NCBI RefSeq assembly: GCF_030819275.1
Contig: NZ_JAUTBL010000001.1
Span: 682,001 to 746,000, forward strand
Reading direction: 5' to 3'
Origin: Agrobacterium larrymoorei
Lineage (GTDB): Bacteria; Pseudomonadota; Alphaproteobacteria; Rhizobiales; Rhizobiaceae
Length of the DNA stretch: 64,000 nt
Position 1 is the stretch's first letter. Each line of letters opens with the position of its first letter. The position numbers and the translations under genes are program-made. This document shows, piece by piece, positions 63,732 through 64,000 of the stretch. The notes under the pieces are model-generated. The model had not been told where the DNA came from. It saw only the letters and a program-made list of their open reading frames with translations, and ran no database searches.

Positions 63732-63992
63732 ATGGATGGGAAAACGAATCTCACAGTTGCGCAGGTAATCGAAAAGGCGGGCGGAGCGAAGCAGATCGCC
63801 GACGCAAGCCAGCGCTTTGGCGAACCGTTTTCTAAGGATGCTGTTTACAAGTGGCTCAAGAGCGGGATTCCCGACCGCCACTGGGCAATAATTATTTCGC
63901 TATCAGGTCTTTCGGTTGAGACAATTTACGGTGCTAACGTTGATGCCCGGTCCCCCGAAAACCAAGTTTCGTTTAAGGAGGCCGCAGAATGA
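63732..63992 (+). CDS. Cro-like regulatory protein
   Basis: 86 aa, read from the ATG at 63732. The region LTVAQVIEKAGGAKQIADASQRFGEPFSKDAVYKWLKSGIPDRHW (read in pieces) is a helix-turn-helix of the small Cro/YdaS kind, divergent from the S24 repressor, as in lambda-like switches. There is no Shine-Dalgarno site because the promoter places the start site at the ATG. Its stop overlaps the next ATG. Confidence 0.8.
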   Translation: MDGKTNLTVAQVIEKAGGAKQIADASQRFGEPFSKDAVYKWLKSGIPDRHWAIIISLSGLSVETIYGANVDARSPENQVSFKEAAE

Positions 63993-64000
63993 CGTGCCTA
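63989..64000 (+). CDS. Start of a next phage gene, cut by the window edge
   Basis: An ATG at 63989 overlaps the stop of the cro-like gene (ATGA), with AAGGAG 8 nt upstream. Only four codons are visible (M-T-C-L), so it cannot be identified. Confidence 0.5.

Overview
The window is chromosomal DNA of a Rhizobiaceae alphaproteobacterium, most like Agrobacterium/Rhizobium. This rests on gene content and order: prmC-prfA-ptsP with lysC nearby, the ComF-glutaredoxin-nitrilase-DUF1178 run, argH-lptM-lysA-TIGR02302, and a complete thuR/thuEFGKAB trehalose-type uptake locus in its known rhizobial order. All calls come from reading the sequence; no database search was possible.

Region by region. (1) 1-20.5 kb is housekeeping: translation termination (prmC, prfA), nitrogen PTS (ptsP), aspartokinase (lysC), a DEAD-box helicase, an SH3 envelope protein, ubiG, small redox, repair and arginine genes (grxC, comF-like, mutT, argJ), a periplasmic parvulin and secA. 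(2) 20.6-33.4 kb is a Wzx/Wzy-type surface polysaccharide cluster: four GT4 glycosyltransferases, a polymerase, a flippase, a GumC/Wzz chain-length protein, a BY-kinase-like ATPase without a P-loop, a TupA-like ATP-grasp protein and a tandem alpha/beta hydrolase. I see no initiating phosphoglycosyltransferase and no outer-membrane exporter here. (3) 33.6-41.0 kb is the thu locus, with two operator-like dyads in the thuE/thuR intergenic region. (4) 41.2-57.0 kb is again core metabolism: TIGR02302, lysA, lptM, argH, tlpA, a 3-hydroxybutyryl-CoA dehydrogenase with etfBA, rhomboid protease, PduO-type adenosyltransferase, an SDR, BrkB-family protein, gluQRS, an AlkA-like glycosylase, HNH endonuclease and dsbB.

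(5) From tRNA-Leu(CAA) at 57,239 to the right edge the DNA is accessory. Next to the tRNA is a compact AT-rich three-gene operon (unknown protein with a RelE/HigB-like feel, an HTH protein, a third unknown protein). It has a promoter candidate and tandem 9-bp repeats in front of it. Then comes the left end of an integrated temperate phage or similar element: tyrosine integrase, excisionase, an HNH gene broken by one in-frame TGA, small phage-type genes, a LexA/CI-type S24 repressor and a divergent Cro-like gene. Three 15-bp dyads overlap the promoters flanking the repressor and look like its operators. The element continues past the right edge.

The best candidates for something undescribed are the three-gene cassette between tRNA-Leu and the integrase, and the compact repressor/operator switch with an apparently leaderless cro. 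The 48-bp hairpin repeats in the phage operon and the catalytically altered hydrolase in the polysaccharide cluster come next.
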